The position numbers and the translations under genes are program-made. A stretch of DNA of 64,000 bases from Maribellus sp. YY47 (GTDB taxonomy: Bacteria > Bacteroidota > Bacteroidia > Bacteroidales > Prolixibacteraceae), in the NCBI RefSeq assembly GCF_023111095.1, contig NZ_JALGYW010000004.1, positions 217,045-281,044 on the forward strand, read 5' to 3'. Shown piece by piece: positions 62,466 to 64,000 of this stretch. Each line of letters opens with the position of its first letter. The first letter of the stretch is position 1. The notes beneath the pieces were generated by a model. It did no database searches and was not told where the DNA came from. It was given only the letters and a program-made list of their open reading frames with translations.

Positions 62466-63878
62466 ATGCAAACAAACAGAAGAAAATTTATACGCACTTC
62501 ATTGGCCGGACTGGGCGCTGTTACCATCGTTCCCGGACATGTAGTGTTTGGAAAACCAGGCAGGGTAATGCCCAGCGACAAAGTGAATATTGCTTTCTGT
62601 GGAATTGGAAACAGGGGAGGGCAGATTCTGAAAGATATTACAAGCACCGGTTTGGTGAATAACGTTGCGATGTGCGATACCGATATGGGAGCGGAACATA
62701 CGCTGGCTTCCATAAAGGCTCATCCCAATGCAAAGCAATTCCAGGATTTCAGGGTAATGTTCGACAAGGCCGGAAACTCGTTTGATGCTGTAGTGGCCGG
62801 TGTCCCCGATTTTGCTCACTTCCCGATCACTATTCTGGCGATGTCGCTCGGTAAGCATGTTTATACCGAAAAACCGCTGACCAGAACTTTCCAGGAAGCC
62901 GAACTGTTGATGAAAGCCGCAGAAAAATACAAGGTTGTTACCCAAATGGGAAACCAGGGCCATTCGGAGGGAAATTACTTTCAGTTTAAAAGCTGGGTTG
63001 AAAATGGTATCATTAAGGATGTCACCAAAGTAGTTGCTCATATGAACAGCGGTCGCCGCTGGCATGGTTGGGATACAGGTATGAAAACGTTCCCCAAAGC
63101 AGAACCGATTCCTGAAACACTCGACTGGGATACCTGGCTCGGTACGGCTCAATACCACGATTACAACAAGGATTTTATAAACGGACAATGGCGTTGCTGG
63201 TACGATTTCGGAATGGGCGCACTCGGCGACTGGGGAGCTCACCTTATTGATACGGTGCATGAGTTTCTGGAACTCGGATTGCCTTACGAGGTTGATCCGG
63301 TAAAAATAGAAGGGCACAATCCGTTGTTTTATCCGCAGGCGACCACGCTCGATTTCAAATTTCCGAAAAGAAAGGGAATGCCGGCACTTACCATTTCGTG
63401 GTACGATGGAGTGAACAATCTTCCTGAATTGCCCGAGAACTATGGTAAATCAGAACTGGCATCCAATATTCCGGCGGCAAGCACTGGCCAGATTGAGAAA
63501 CGCAATCTGAATCCGGGCAAGATTATTTACAGCAAAGATTTAATTTTCAAAGGCGGATCGCATGGAAGTACATTAACGATTTTGCCTTCAGACAAAGCGG
63601 AAAAAGTGATGAAGCATCTGCCTGAAGTTCCGGAAAGTACGTCGAACCATTATAAGAACTTTGTTCTGGCCTGTAAAGGCGAGGAGAAAACACGCTCGCC
63701 GTTTGAGATTTCAGGGCCGTTAAGTCAGGTATTTGTATTGGGAACACTGGCACAACGCTTAAATACCAAGTTGAAATTTGATCGCGAAACCAAACAGATC
63801 ACCAACAATTCGCTTGCAAACGAATTATTGCAGGGACCACCACCACGAAAAGGCTGGGAAGAATTTTACCGATTATGA
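62466..63878 (+). CDS. Tat-exported Gfo/Idh/MocA-family oxidoreductase
   Basis: This 470-residue protein has a twin-arginine signal, N-R-R-K-F-I-R-T-S-L followed by a mild hydrophobic stretch, so it is expected to be folded with its NAD(P) in the cytoplasm and exported. The Rossmann fold begins V-N-I-A-F-C-G-I-G-N-R-G-G (about 39-51). The cofactor/substrate motif T-E-K-P-L-T (about 137-142) has the conserved lysine, and the C-terminal alpha/beta domain includes D-W-G-A-H-L-I-D with the usual catalytic-region histidine. With the DUF1080 protein it would form a 3-keto-glycoside pathway: oxidation at C3 of a glycoside, then eliminative cleavage. The substrate sugar is not shown by the sequence. 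A perfect terminator follows. Confidence 0.9.
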   Translation: MQTNRRKFIRTSLAGLGAVTIVPGHVVFGKPGRVMPSDKVNIAFCGIGNRGGQILKDITSTGLVNNVAMCDTDMGAEHTLASIKAHPNAKQFQDFRVMFDKAGNSFDAVVAGVPDFAHFPITILAMSLGKHVYTEKPLTRTFQEAELLMKAAEKYKVVTQMGNQGHSEGNYFQFKSWVENGIIKDVTKVVAHMNSGRRWHGWDTGMKTFPKAEPIPETLDWDTWLGTAQYHDYNKDFINGQWRCWYDFGMGALGDWGAHLIDTVHEFLELGLPYEVDPVKIEGHNPLFYPQATTLDFKFPKRKGMPALTISWYDGVNNLPELPENYGKSELASNIPAASTGQIEKRNLNPGKIIYSKDLIFKGGSHGSTLTILPSDKAEKVMKHLPEVPESTSNHYKNFVLACKGEEKTRSPFEISGPLSQVFVLGTLAQRLNTKLKFDRETKQITNNSLANELLQGPPPRKGWEEFYRL

Positions 63879-63926
63879 CTAGTCCTAAATAAGCGTTACA
63901 GATTATTGGACTAAGTTAATAGATTC

Positions 63927-63962
63927 ACAGACCGTTTCAAAGCTAGCTTTGAAACGGTCTGT
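63927..63962. terminator. Perfect palindromic terminator closing the locus
   Basis: The arms ACAGACCGTTTCAAAGCT (63927-63944) and AGCTTTGAAACGGTCTGT (63945-63962) are exact complements, giving an 18-bp fold with at most a tiny loop, followed by TCTTTT. It lies 49 bases after the oxidoreductase stop and marks the end of the transcription unit. The remaining bases to 64000 show nothing further. Confidence 0.85.
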
Positions 63963-64000
63963 TCTTTTATAGCTTTTAATTTTAATGGTATCTTGTTTGT

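Noticed and set aside
62499..63317. Minus-strand open frame of 272 codons opposite the Gfo/Idh/MocA gene
   Set aside because: It is an antisense shadow of a clear Rossmann-fold oxidoreductase. Its translation lacks domain features.
1..64000. Mobile elements, CRISPR arrays, tRNA or rRNA genes
   Set aside because: No transposase, integrase, regular spaced repeat array, cloverleaf or rRNA-like sequence was seen anywhere in the window.

Overview
The window is a segment of a Bacteroidota chromosome and is almost entirely a large polysaccharide utilization locus (PUL). The phylum call rests on two SusC/SusD pairs, an ECF sigma/FecR pair with a DUF4974-type C-terminus, many Sus-type lipoproteins, and weak Shine-Dalgarno use. 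The overall style (secreted glycosidase batteries, intergenic hairpin repeats) suggests a free-living or marine Bacteroidales/Marinilabiliales relative, but that placement is inference only. I found no tRNA, rRNA, CRISPR array, transposase or integrase.

Layout. Positions 1-2994 are flanking genes: the 3' end of a berberine-bridge-type FAD oxidase, a minus-strand PQQ-type beta-propeller lipoprotein, and a DUF3365-like c-heme lipoprotein. Between the oxidase and the propeller gene lies a 0.5 kb stretch of palindromic intergenic repeats. The control and uptake module occupies 3500-16153: ECF sigma (TTG start), FecR anti-sigma, SusC1 (with an STN signalling domain), SusD1, SusC2 (no STN) and SusD2. 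SusD2 carries an inserted beta-sandwich-like domain. A strong terminator follows.

The degradative module occupies 16562-60408, all on the plus strand and mostly tightly spaced. In order it holds GH127, an unassigned TIM-barrel-like enzyme, a mutarotase-like lipoprotein, a six-hairpin enzyme, a DUF4972/DUF5722 lipoprotein, a secreted metallo-beta-lactamase-fold protein, a second six-hairpin enzyme, GH78, a GH71/99-like enzyme with a CBM9-like tail, a GH78-like enzyme, GH106, another unassigned large enzyme, a second GH71/99-like+CBM9 enzyme, a WbsX/GH99-like protein, a third GH71/99-like+CBM9 enzyme, GH78, an alpha/beta-hydrolase esterase, a GH78-like enzyme, GH20, a fourth GH71/99-like protein without CBM, GH106 and a sulfatase.

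A distal unit (60409-63878) has its own long upstream region with a 22-bp inverted repeat that could be an operator. It encodes a double DUF1080 (3-keto-glycoside hydrolase) protein and a Tat-exported Gfo/Idh/MocA oxidoreductase, and ends in a perfect palindromic terminator.

How the genes work together (inference). SusC1 loaded with ligand would signal through its STN domain to FecR, releasing the ECF sigma factor to raise expression of the locus. The enzymes point to a glycan rich in alpha-L-rhamnose (four GH78-type and two GH106 proteins) with L-arabinofuranose, hexosamine, ester and sulfate decorations. No polysaccharide lyase, GH28 or GH105 is present, so ordinary pectin or ulvan degradation is not supported. 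Backbone cleavage may fall to the uncharacterised families: GH71/99-like, DUF5722 and the unassigned TIM-barrel-like proteins. All enzymes carry export signals; no sugar permease or cytoplasmic rhamnose pathway is in the window.
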